Origin: Rhizobiales bacterium 65-79
Lineage (GTDB): Bacteria; Pseudomonadota; Alphaproteobacteria; Rhizobiales; Rhizobiaceae
Length of the DNA stretch: 64,000 bases
Assembly (NCBI GenBank): GCA_001896885.1
Contig: MKRJ01000014.1
Span: forward strand, 1-64,000
Direction of reading: 5' to 3'
Positions within the stretch are counted from its first letter, which is position 1; every line of letters starts with the position of its first letter. A model generated the notes under the pieces. It was not told the DNA's origin. It worked only from the letters and a program-made list of their open reading frames with translations, and searched no databases. Below are positions 44,981 to 53,546 of the stretch, one piece after another. The translations under genes were made by a program, and so were the position numbers.

Positions 44981-47755
44981 TCATTCTCCCGACACCCGCG
45001 ACAGGGCCGTCTCCAGCCGCTCGCGGGTGGCGCGGTATTCGTCCATCTTTTCCCGTTCGGCGGCGACGATCTCTTCCGGCGCGTTGGCGACGAACTTCTC
45101 GTTCGAGAGCTTCTTCTCGATGCGCGCGATCTCGTCCGACGCTTTGGCGACCTCCTTTCGCAGCCTCGCCGCCTCGGCGGCAAGGTCGATGAGGTCGCCG
45201 AGCGGCAGGCAGGCCGTCGCCTCGCCGATGACGAGCTGCGCCGAGGCTTTCGGGGCTGCGTCGGCAAAGGAAATGCCGGAAATGCGGGCGAGCCGGCCGA
45301 TCGCCGCTTCATGCCGGGCCAGCCTTTCACGTGCCGTGTCCCCTGCCCCCACGATCACCAGCGGCGCCATCGCGGAGGGCGGCACGTTCATCTCCGCCCG
45401 CACGGAGCGGATGCCGGAGATGAGTTCGACCAGCCAGTTCATTTCGTCGGCCGCCGCCTTGTCCTCGAACTCGGGGGCGGGCCACGCCGCGTGGCAAAGC
45501 AGCGATTGCCGCTCGCCCTCGCCGGTCTCGGCCCAAAGCTCTTCCGTCATGAACGGCATGAAGGGATGGAGGAGCTTGTAGATCTCGTCGAGCGCGAAGG
45601 CCGCCACCGCCTGGCTTTCCGCCTTGGCGGCCTCATCGTCGCCCATGAAGACGGGCTTCAGCAGTTCCAGGTACCAGTCGCAGAACGTGTTCCAGACGAA
45701 GCGATAGGCGGCCCCGGCAGCCTCGTTGAAACGGTAGGAAGTGATGCCGTCGGTGACCTGCCGGGCCGTGTCGGAGAGTTCCGTCAGGATCCAGCGGTTC
45801 ACGGTCAGCCTGGCGTCGTGCAGGACGAATTCGTCGTTGCGCGCGACGCCGTTCATCTGGGCGAAGCGCGTCGCGTTCCAGAGCTTGGTGCCGAAATTGC
45901 GGTAGCCGGCGATGCGCGCCGGATCGAGCTTCACGTCGCGTCCCTGCGCGGCCATGATCGCGAGGGTGAAGCGCAGCGCGTCGGCGCCGTATTCGTCGAT
46001 CAGCCCGAGCGGGTCGATGACGTTGCCCTTCGACTTCGACATCTTGGCGCCGTTCTTGTCGCGAACCAGCGCATGGACATAGACCGTATGGAACGGCTCC
46101 TCGTCCATGAAATGGAGCCCCATCATCATCATCCGGGCGACCCAGAAGAAGATGATGTCGAAGCCGGTGACGAGGACGCTCGTCGGATAGTAGGTCTCCA
46201 GCGCCTCGGTACTGTCAGGCCAGCCGAGCGTCGAGAATGGCCAGAGCGCCGAGGAGAACCAGGTGTCCAGCACGTCCTCGTCGCGCGTCAGGATTTCGCC
46301 GGGCTGGAAGTTCTCGAGCCTGTCCTGCACCCAGGCCTTCCACGGTCCCTCGAGCGCCAGATAATGCTCGACGGCGGCATCCAGCGCCTCTTCCTCGGTC
46401 TCGGCGACGAAGACCTGGCCGTCCGGGCCGTACCAGGCCGGGATCTGGTGACCCCACCAGAGCTGGCGCGAGATGCACCAGGGCTGGATGTTTTCCATCC
46501 AGTCGAAATAGGTCTTTTCCCAATTCTTCGGCACGAAGTTCGTGCGGCCCTCGCGGACCGACGCGATCGCCGGCTTCGCCAGTTCCGCCGCATTCACGTA
46601 CCACTGGTCGGTGAGGAAGGGCTCGATCGGCACGCCCGAGCGGTCGCCGTGCGGGACGGCGTGGCGGTGCGGCTCGACCTTGGCGAGAAAGCCGCCCTCC
46701 TCCATCAGTTCGACGACGCGCTTGCGCGCGGTGAAGCGATCCTGCCCGTCGAGGCTGTCCCACATCGCCTGGCGTTCCGGAGTGACTTCCAGACCGGCGA
46801 GGAAATCCTCATTGTCCTTCAGCGCGATCGCCGCCTCGACGGTCATGATGTTGACCGCCGGCAGCCGATGCCGCCTGCCGACCTCGAAATCGTTGAAGTC
46901 GTGCGCCGGCGTGATCTTGACCGCGCCGGTTCCCTTTTCGGGATCGGAATATTCGTCCGCGACGATCGGGATCCTGCGGCCGACGATCGGCAGGATCGCG
47001 TTCCTGCCGACCAGGGCCCTGTACCGGTCGTCGTCCGGATGGACGGCGATGCCGGTGTCGCCGAGCATCGTTTCCGGACGGGTCGTCGCCACCGTGATGA
47101 AGGTCTTCGAATTCTCCGGGTCGAAGCGCTCGCCCTCGATCGGGTAGCGGAAATGCCAGAGGTTGCCGTTCACCTCCTGCTGCTCGACCTCGAGGTCGGA
47201 GATGGCGGTGAGCAGCTTCGGGTCCCAGTTGACGAGCCGCTTGTCCTTGTAGATGAGCCCGTCGCGATAGAGCGACACGAAGACCTTCAGGACGGCCTTC
47301 GACAGCCCCTCGTCCATGGTGAAGCGCTCGCGCGACCAGTCGCAGGAGGCGCCGAGCCGCTTCAACTGGTTGACGATCTGGCCGCCCGACTCGGCCTTCC
47401 ACTCCCAGACCTTGTCGATGAAGGCTTCGCGGCCGAGATCGCGGCGATGGACCTGCCGCTCCATCAACTGCCGCTCGACCACCATCTGCGTCGCGATGCC
47501 GGCATGGTCCATGCCCGGCTGCCAGAGCACGTTCCTGCCGCGCATGCGCTCGAAGCGCACCATGATGTCCTGCAGCGTGTTGTTGAGCGCGTGGCCCATA
47601 TGCAGCGAGCCGGTGACGTTCGGCGGTGGAATGACGATCGTGAAGGCTTCGGCGCCTTCTTCCGCGCCCGCGCCGGCGCGGAACGCATCGGCCTCTTCCC
47701 AGCGGGCGGCGATCTTCGGCTCCACGCCGGCCGCATCGTAATTCTTCTCAAGCAT
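44981..47755 (-). CDS. valS: Valyl-tRNA synthetase
   Basis: The 924-residue class I synthetase has the HIGH-type motif GSLHMGHAL, the editing domain with TRPETMLGDT, the KMSKS loop AKMSKSKGN and a C-terminal coiled coil (LIDLAAEAARLRKEVAKAS). The order and length match the family. It charges tRNA(Val) and edits threonine. Confidence 0.97.
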   Translation of the reverse strand: MLEKNYDAAGVEPKIAARWEEADAFRAGAGAEEGAEAFTIVIPPPNVTGSLHMGHALNNTLQDIMVRFERMRGRNVLWQPGMDHAGIATQMVVERQLMERQVHRRDLGREAFIDKVWEWKAESGGQIVNQLKRLGASCDWSRERFTMDEGLSKAVLKVFVSLYRDGLIYKDKRLVNWDPKLLTAISDLEVEQQEVNGNLWHFRYPIEGERFDPENSKTFITVATTRPETMLGDTGIAVHPDDDRYRALVGRNAILPIVGRRIPIVADEYSDPEKGTGAVKITPAHDFNDFEVGRRHRLPAVNIMTVEAAIALKDNEDFLAGLEVTPERQAMWDSLDGQDRFTARKRVVELMEEGGFLAKVEPHRHAVPHGDRSGVPIEPFLTDQWYVNAAELAKPAIASVREGRTNFVPKNWEKTYFDWMENIQPWCISRQLWWGHQIPAWYGPDGQVFVAETEEEALDAAVEHYLALEGPWKAWVQDRLENFQPGEILTRDEDVLDTWFSSALWPFSTLGWPDSTEALETYYPTSVLVTGFDIIFFWVARMMMMGLHFMDEEPFHTVYVHALVRDKNGAKMSKSKGNVIDPLGLIDEYGADALRFTLAIMAAQGRDVKLDPARIAGYRNFGTKLWNATRFAQMNGVARNDEFVLHDARLTVNRWILTELSDTARQVTDGITSYRFNEAAGAAYRFVWNTFCDWYLELLKPVFMGDDEAAKAESQAVAAFALDEIYKLLHPFMPFMTEELWAETGEGERQSLLCHAAWPAPEFEDKAAADEMNWLVELISGIRSVRAEMNVPPSAMAPLVIVGAGDTARERLARHEAAIGRLARISGISFADAAPKASAQLVIGEATACLPLGDLIDLAAEAARLRKEVAKASDEIARIEKKLSNEKFVANAPEEIVAAEREKMDEYRATRERLETALSRVSGE

Positions 47756-47873
47756 CGGGAGAGTTCCAGATTTCCGGTCCGTTCAGGGCCGGGTGTAAAC
47801 CGGATGGGCCGGGGCAAGTCAACTGCGACCGCTCCGCCCAGCAGGCAATCCGCCGCAGGCCGCGGCCCCGCCC

Positions 47874-48347
47874 TTATTCCAGTTTAATCTTGAACCCGGC
47901 ATGACTCCTGGAGAAACCCAGCCTTTCGTAGAAGCGATGGGCCTCGGTGCGCCGGCTGTTCGACATGAGTTGCACCGTCCGCGCGCCCTTCGCCCTCGCC
48001 TCCTCGATGGCGAAGCGCATCATCTGTTCTCCGATCTGGCGGCCGCGCAGGTCGGCGCGCGTCTGCACCGCCGAGATGGTGAGGCTGGACGAGCCCTGGC
48101 CGCGCAATGTCGTCACCAGCGTCGTCTGGAACGTGGCGACGACCTCGCCTTTCCGTTCGGCGACATAGAGCATGTCGTTCGGGCTGGCCGAAATCCGCGC
48201 GAACGCCGCCTCGTAACGCGGGCGGGCGTGCTCGTCCGTGGTGTCGCCGTGGCCGCCCAGCGCGTCCTCCGCGAAAAGCGCGATGATGGCGCCGATGTCG
48301 CTTCGCTCGGCCGGCCGGATGACGACCTCTATTCGTCCGCCTATCAT
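47874..48347 (-). CDS. GNAT family N-acetyltransferase
   Basis: The 157-residue protein has TISAVQTRADLRGRQIGEQMMR, which contains the R-x-x-G-x-G/A site as RGRQIG, and EAHRFYERLGFSRSHAGFK. AAGGA lies 6 bases before the ATG. It is a lone gene between valS and the dehydrogenase pair. Substrate unknown. Confidence 0.85.
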   Translation of the reverse strand: MIGGRIEVVIRPAERSDIGAIIALFAEDALGGHGDTTDEHARPRYEAAFARISASPNDMLYVAERKGEVVATFQTTLVTTLRGQGSSSLTISAVQTRADLRGRQIGEQMMRFAIEEARAKGARTVQLMSNSRRTEAHRFYERLGFSRSHAGFKIKLE

Positions 48348-48432
48348 GCGTTCCTTCAGGATGAATGGCCATATCGGCGGACGGACTATGCAGGCGTTCG
48401 GTACCGACCGCAATCGCAACCGCAATGGAAAC

Positions 48433-48452
48433 GGCCCGCCGGAAGGCGGGCC
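48433..48452 (-). terminator. Terminator after the glucose dehydrogenase
   Basis: GGCCCGCC at 48433-48440 pairs perfectly with 48445-48452 around GGAA. On the minus strand it is followed by GTTTCC. It lies 22 bases beyond the dehydrogenase stop. Confidence 0.65.
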
Positions 48453-48474
48453 GCATGGGCCGTGGATGGGGAAA

Positions 48475-50637
48475 TCACTTCCCGGCTGTGCTGCCGGTCG
48501 ACACCGCATTTTCGGGCAAGGCATAGGCGACGACACTGTCGCCGAGCGTGGTGTCCATGAAATGGTGGCCGCCGGCCGCGATGACGACGTATTGCCGTCC
48601 CTTCTCGACATAGCTGATCGGCGTCGCCTGGCCGCCGGCCGGCAGCTTGTCGCGCCACAACTGTTTTCCGGTCTTCGTGTCGAAGGCCCGGATGTAGTCG
48701 TCGAGGGTAGCGGCGATGAAGGTGACGCCGCCCTTCGTCACCACGGAGCCGCCATTGTTCGGCGTGCCGATCGTGATGTCGAGATGCGAGGGGATGCCGA
48801 AAGGTCCATTGGCGGCGGCCGTGCCGATCGGCTTCTTCCAGAGCAGCTTGCCGGAGGGAATCCCGATGCCGCTCAGGAAGCCCCATGGAGGAGCGATGCA
48901 GGGATCTCCGAGCGGAGAAATCCATTTGTTGCTGACGATGCCGAACGGGGCGCCGACCTGCGGTCCGCCGAGCTCGCCCATCTCCTTCTGCGAGCGTTCT
49001 CCGATCGGCTTGGCTTTGACCTTGTCGCGCGGAACCTTCACCTTCATGTCGGGCATGCGGTTGCTGTTGACGACCAGGATCTTGTTCGAGGGATCGTAGG
49101 CGATGCCGCCCCAATCCATGCCGCCATTGTCGCCGGGATATTCGATCCACGAGCCGCTTTTGGCTTCCACCGGAGGCGTGAACTCCCCCTGGTAGCGAGC
49201 CTTCTGGAACTGGATGCGGCACCAGAGCTGGTCGATCGGCGAAATGCCCCACATGTCCGACGCCTTGAGGGTGTCCCCCGAGAACTCCGGCATCTTCACC
49301 GAGTAGGGCTGGGTCGGCGCCGTATGGTCGCCCTCGCTCGTTCCCTGCGGCACCGGCTTTTCCTCGACCGGCATCAGCGGCTTGCCGGTGCGGCGGTCGA
49401 GCACGAACAATTCGCCGCGCTTGCTCGCCTGGATGAGGGCCGGCACGGTTCCGTCGGCGGTCGGCCAGTCGACCAGCGTCGGCTGCGAACCGAGGTCATA
49501 GTCCCAGAGATCGTGATGGATGGTCTGGAAACTCCATCTCGGCTTGCCCGTCTTCACGTCGAGCGCGACGACGGCGGAGGAGTATTTCTCTTCCTGCGGC
49601 GTGCGGCCGCCGCCCCAATAGTCGGCGGCGCGGTTGCCCATCGGCAGGTAAACGAGCCCGAGCTTGTCGTCTCCGGCGATCATCGACCAGACGTTGGGCG
49701 TGCTGCGCGAATAGGTCTTGCCCTGGGGCGGCGGGCCGCTCTGGTCGGGGCGGTCCATATCCCATGCCCAGAGCATCCTGCCGGTCAGCGCGTCCCAGCC
49801 GCGCACCACGCCGGACGGCGCGTTGAGCTTCTGGTTGTCGACGACCTGATGGCCGAGCACGACGACGTCGTTGACGATGGTGGGCGCCGAATTGGCAGAG
49901 AAAAAGCCCGGGATGGTGTCGCCGATGCCCTGAAGCAGGTTGGCGGCGCCGTTGTCGCCGAAGGAGGTGCATGGCTTGCCGGTATCGGCGTCGACGGCCA
50001 GCAGGCGTCCGTCGGTGGTGCCGTAGATGATGCGGCGTGGGCATTGCGGCGTTCCGGGAGGGGCTTCCCAATAAGCGACGCCGCGGCAGGTCGCGTCATA
50101 GACGTTCTGCAGCGCAGCCTTCTTCACCTTCGGGTCGAAGCGCCATTTCTGCGTCCCTGTCGAGGGATCGATGTCGATCACCATCTGCGAGGGCGTGCAG
50201 ACGTAGAGATTGTCGCCGACCTTCAGCGGCGTGTTCTCGAAGGCATATTCGATGCCCTCGGAGGCCGGCGGCTCCTTGTCGCCGGTGTGGAATTCCCAGA
50301 CCTTCTCTAGCTTCCCGGCGTTCTGTGGCGTGATCTGTGCGGCCGGGGTGAAATGATCCGCGGCATTGGAGCCGCCATAATTGATCCAGTTGCCCGCATC
50401 ATGGTCGGGCACCTTCCCTACGCCCGACGCGACCGTATTCGTCGTAGGAGCCGCAGGGGTTGCCTGCGCGCCGGAAGGCGCGGACTGGCTCGGCGGCTGG
50501 GCGGCCGGTGTCCTGGGCTGCGGCTCGGAAGTTCCCGGCACAGCCGTGGACGCCGGCGGCGGATTGCCGGTGCTTTGGGCGAATGCGCCCGATGCGGCGA
50601 GCACAAGCGTACCGGTGAGGATCAGGAAGCTCTTCAT
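48475..50637 (-). CDS. gcd: PQQ-dependent glucose dehydrogenase, periplasmic domain as a separate protein
   Basis: The 720-residue protein has a signal peptide (MKSFLILTGTLVLAASGAFA), a Pro/Thr/Ser/Ala-rich linker (about 22-75), and the eight-bladed quinoprotein dehydrogenase propeller with W-motif blades such as GTQKWRFDPKV and GKPRWSFQTIHHDLWDYD. The last segment, around AAGGHHFMDTTLGD, matches the membrane-bound glucose/quinate/shikimate group. It oxidises aldoses to aldonolactones in the periplasm and passes electrons to ubiquinone. Usual Gcd has five N-terminal membrane helices in one chain; here these are in the upstream gene, with an ATGA overlap. Confidence 0.88.
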   Translation of the reverse strand: MKSFLILTGTLVLAASGAFAQSTGNPPPASTAVPGTSEPQPRTPAAQPPSQSAPSGAQATPAAPTTNTVASGVGKVPDHDAGNWINYGGSNAADHFTPAAQITPQNAGKLEKVWEFHTGDKEPPASEGIEYAFENTPLKVGDNLYVCTPSQMVIDIDPSTGTQKWRFDPKVKKAALQNVYDATCRGVAYWEAPPGTPQCPRRIIYGTTDGRLLAVDADTGKPCTSFGDNGAANLLQGIGDTIPGFFSANSAPTIVNDVVVLGHQVVDNQKLNAPSGVVRGWDALTGRMLWAWDMDRPDQSGPPPQGKTYSRSTPNVWSMIAGDDKLGLVYLPMGNRAADYWGGGRTPQEEKYSSAVVALDVKTGKPRWSFQTIHHDLWDYDLGSQPTLVDWPTADGTVPALIQASKRGELFVLDRRTGKPLMPVEEKPVPQGTSEGDHTAPTQPYSVKMPEFSGDTLKASDMWGISPIDQLWCRIQFQKARYQGEFTPPVEAKSGSWIEYPGDNGGMDWGGIAYDPSNKILVVNSNRMPDMKVKVPRDKVKAKPIGERSQKEMGELGGPQVGAPFGIVSNKWISPLGDPCIAPPWGFLSGIGIPSGKLLWKKPIGTAAANGPFGIPSHLDITIGTPNNGGSVVTKGGVTFIAATLDDYIRAFDTKTGKQLWRDKLPAGGQATPISYVEKGRQYVVIAAGGHHFMDTTLGDSVVAYALPENAVSTGSTAGK

Positions 50638-51017
50638 TGGACGGCCCCCTCCGCGCGATGAACGCGGCGGTCGCGGCCGAGCACCGGCAGGAAAAGAAGC
50701 GTGATGATCATGAGGATGATCGGACCGACGGTCCACGGGATCAGCGCCCAGCCGTTGAAGCCGACCTCCACGACCCCCCAGACGATCGTGACGACGAAGG
50801 TGAGTGCATAAATCCACAAACCGGCCATCCGGCCGCGGAAAAGCAAAACCCCCGCGACGATCAGGCCGATGCCGGCGAGGAGGTAATAGACCGATCCGCC
50901 GAGATAGACGAGATATGCGCCTCCCACGAGAAGCGGCAGCCCGAGGATGACCATGATCACGGCATAGATCATGAGGAGCCAGTCGCCGACTCCGTAGTGC
51001 GTTGATGTTCCTGACAT
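50634..51017 (-). CDS. Membrane subunit corresponding to the N-terminal domain of Gcd
   Basis: The 127-residue protein has four clear hydrophobic helices (about 12-38, 43-62, 67-86, 92-112). The sequences GGAYLVYLGGSVYYLLAGIG and WALIPWTVGP closely resemble the N-terminal membrane domain fused to PQQ glucose dehydrogenases. The overlap with the downstream dehydrogenase gene (ATGA) implies stoichiometric synthesis. It likely anchors the catalytic subunit and holds the ubiquinone site. Confidence 0.78.
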   Translation of the reverse strand: MSGTSTHYGVGDWLLMIYAVIMVILGLPLLVGGAYLVYLGGSVYYLLAGIGLIVAGVLLFRGRMAGLWIYALTFVVTIVWGVVEVGFNGWALIPWTVGPIILMIITLLFLPVLGRDRRVHRAEGAVQ

Positions 51018-51191
51018 GAGCTCATTCCAGATGGTGCCTCGTCTGCCATGCGACCGGAATCCGCCGAGCCGAGTGGGACCCCCGGCAGGCCGTCTTCGCG
51101 ATCACGTCGTCCCAACAAGCTGAAATGAAGTTGGTTCCATGCGTGAACGCATGGTCACGGGGCAAAAGCGGATAGCTCCCGAAACGCCTTG

Positions 51192-53075
51192 TCAGTCCTG
51201 GACTTCCGCCGTGCGACGGCGCACCACGACCCCGAGTTCGTCGGCCTCGCGGGCATGGCGCAGGCGTTCTTCCGCCTCAGTCGCCTCGCGCTGGCGGTAC
51301 CACATGGAGGCGTAGAGCCCATTCGTCCGCAGCAGCGCGCCGTGGGTGCCGCGCTCGGCGATCAGCCCGTCCTGGAGAACGATGATCTCGTCGGCGGCGA
51401 CGACCGTCGAAAGGCGGTGCGCGATGACGAGCGTCGTGCGCCCGCTGCTGACGAGATCGAGCGCCGACTGGATCTCCTGTTCCGTATGCGTATCGAGTGC
51501 GGAGGTCGCCTCGTCGAGGATCAGGATCGGCGGCGCCTTGAGGATGGTTCGGGCAATCGCCACGCGCTGTTTCTCACCGCCGGAGAGCTTCAGCCCGCGC
51601 TCGCCGACCATCGACTTGTACCCGTCCGGCAGATGCTGGATGAAGCCGGCGATCTGGGCGAGTTCCGCCGCCTTGCGGACTTCCTCCTCGTCGGCATCGG
51701 GCCGTCCGTAGCGGATATTGTAGGCGATGGTGTCGTTGAAGAGCACGGTGTCCTGCGGCACCATGCCGATCGAGGCGCGCAGGCTCTGCTGCCTTACATC
51801 CCTGATATCCTGTCCGTCGATCAGGATCGCGCCCTGCTGGATATCGTAGAAACGGAACAGCAGGCGCGAGATCGTCGATTTTCCCGCTCCGGACGGCCCC
51901 ACGATCGCAACGGTCTTGCCGGGCTGGACCTCGAAGCTGACCCCCTTCAGGATCGGCCGTGCCGCGTCATAGGCGAAATGCACGTCCCGGAAGGAGATCG
52001 CGCCCTTCGCGACGACCAGGTCCGGCGCGCCCGAGCGGTCCGTCACCTCCTGCCTGACATCGAGGAGATCGAACATCTGCTCGATATCGGTGAGGCCCTG
52101 ACGGATTTCACGATAGATGAAGCCGATGAAGTTGAGCGGCACGGAAAGCTGCATCAGCATGGCATTGATGAAGACGAAGTCGCCGATCGTCTGCGTTCCC
52201 TGCATGACGGCACGCGCCGACAGGCCCATGCAGACGGCCATGCCGAACGAGAAGATGACGCCCTGGCCGAAGTTCAGCCAGCCGAGTGAAGTCCAGGTCT
52301 TGGTCGCCGCGGCCTCGTAGCGGGCCATGGAACGGTCGAAGCGGCGCGCCTCCATCGCCTCGTTGCCGAAATATTTGACGGTCTCGAAGTTCAGCAGCGA
52401 GTCGATCGCCTTGGTGTTGGCGTCCGTGTCGGAATCGTTCATCTCGCGGCGGATGGCGATGCGCCAGTCGCTCGCCCAAACCGTGAACCAGGTGTAGAGC
52501 GCCACGGTGACCGCGACCACGACGACATAGATCACGCCATAGGTGAAGCCGAAGATAATTGCCGTCAGCGCGAATTCGAGGATGGTCGGCGCCGTGTTCA
52601 GGATCGTGAAGCGGACGATCGTCTCGATGCCTTTCGTGCCGCGTTCTATGACACGCGAGAGGCCGCCCGTGCGCCTTTCAAGATGGAAGCGCAGCGAAAG
52701 CTCGTGCATGTGGACGAAGGTGCGGTAGGCAAGCTGGCGCACGGCGTATTGCCCGACCTGTGCAAACAGCGCGTCCCGCAACTGGTTGAAGGCCAGTTGC
52801 GCCACACGCATGAAATTGTAGGCAACGACCAGCATCACCGGCGCGATCAGGAAGGCGGGAATATAGTCCGGTGCCGCAAGCTTGCCCCCAAGCGCGTTGG
52901 TCGACCATTTGAAGAAATAAGGCACCAGCATGAGCACCAGCTTGGCGACCACGAGAAGCACCGTCGCCCAAACGACGCGCATCTTCAGGTCCAGCCGATC
53001 GGCCGGCCACATATAGGGCCAGAGATTGAGGAGGGTCCGCAGCATCGAGCTTTCGGAAACGGTCTTCTCAGCCAC
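51192..53075 (-). CDS. Atm1/HMT1-type ABC exporter (half transporter)
   Basis: The 627-residue protein has an N-terminal membrane domain with six helices and a C-terminal ATPase with Walker A GPSGAGKST, LSGGEKQR, ILDEATSALD and the H-loop HRLS. The N-terminal LNLWPYMWP, and ALGGKL with NQLRDALF, mark the Atm1/ABCB7-like heavy-metal tolerance group, which exports glutathione polysulfide or metal-glutathione conjugates. It starts with GTG and overlaps the ArsR gene by 8 bp. Confidence 0.9.
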   Translation of the reverse strand: MAEKTVSESSMLRTLLNLWPYMWPADRLDLKMRVVWATVLLVVAKLVLMLVPYFFKWSTNALGGKLAAPDYIPAFLIAPVMLVVAYNFMRVAQLAFNQLRDALFAQVGQYAVRQLAYRTFVHMHELSLRFHLERRTGGLSRVIERGTKGIETIVRFTILNTAPTILEFALTAIIFGFTYGVIYVVVVAVTVALYTWFTVWASDWRIAIRREMNDSDTDANTKAIDSLLNFETVKYFGNEAMEARRFDRSMARYEAAATKTWTSLGWLNFGQGVIFSFGMAVCMGLSARAVMQGTQTIGDFVFINAMLMQLSVPLNFIGFIYREIRQGLTDIEQMFDLLDVRQEVTDRSGAPDLVVAKGAISFRDVHFAYDAARPILKGVSFEVQPGKTVAIVGPSGAGKSTISRLLFRFYDIQQGAILIDGQDIRDVRQQSLRASIGMVPQDTVLFNDTIAYNIRYGRPDADEEEVRKAAELAQIAGFIQHLPDGYKSMVGERGLKLSGGEKQRVAIARTILKAPPILILDEATSALDTHTEQEIQSALDLVSSGRTTLVIAHRLSTVVAADEIIVLQDGLIAERGTHGALLRTNGLYASMWYRQREATEAEERLRHAREADELGVVVRRRTAEVQD

Positions 53076-53436
53076 GGGGAGTTCCTGACGACGCCATTGC
53101 CCGCCCCATTCCGGGCCGAATGCCGTTCATTTCGCGATCGAACAAGCTATTGAACGACCGCAGCAACCCATCCAGAGCCTCGCGGTCGACGCAATAGCAG
53201 GAGCGCGGCCGTTCCGGCTTGAAGCGCACCAGGCCGGCATCGACCAGTATCTTGAGGTGCTGCGATATGGTGGATTGCGCCAGATCGAACTGCTCGACCA
53301 CCTCCTTGCAGCAGCATGTCTCGTTGCGGCAGAGGTGATGCAGGATCTTCAAGCGAACGGGATGCGACAACGCTGCTAGCGCGGGCGCCAGAGAGCGCTC
53401 GCCGGGCGGGTTCGCTGTTTCGGAAAGATCGTTCAT
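53068..53436 (-). CDS. ArsR family regulator with CCC motif
   Basis: The 122-residue winged-helix protein has ALSHPVRLKILHHL and recognition helix AQSTISQHLKILVDAGLV. A Cys triplet in RNETCCCKEVVEQF lies just before the recognition region, and a further Cys in RSCYCVD follows, so it probably senses a thiophilic metal or redox signal. It is co-transcribed with the Atm1-like exporter. Confidence 0.88.
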   Translation of the reverse strand: MNDLSETANPPGERSLAPALAALSHPVRLKILHHLCRNETCCCKEVVEQFDLAQSTISQHLKILVDAGLVRFKPERPRSCYCVDREALDGLLRSFNSLFDREMNGIRPGMGRAMASSGTPRG

Positions 53437-53546
53437 CGTTCATCGACGATAGACGATCAATCGGTCTCATGCAATCCGCTGTTCTCGCGTCCGCTCATCG
53501 GGCATGTGGAACCAGCACAAGCAGGACGGCAGCGGCCGAAAGCGCC

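Noticed and set aside
44714..47887. Open frame of about 1057 codons on the plus strand
   Set aside because: It is antisense to valS, which has all family motifs; composition is typical of a high-GC antisense frame.
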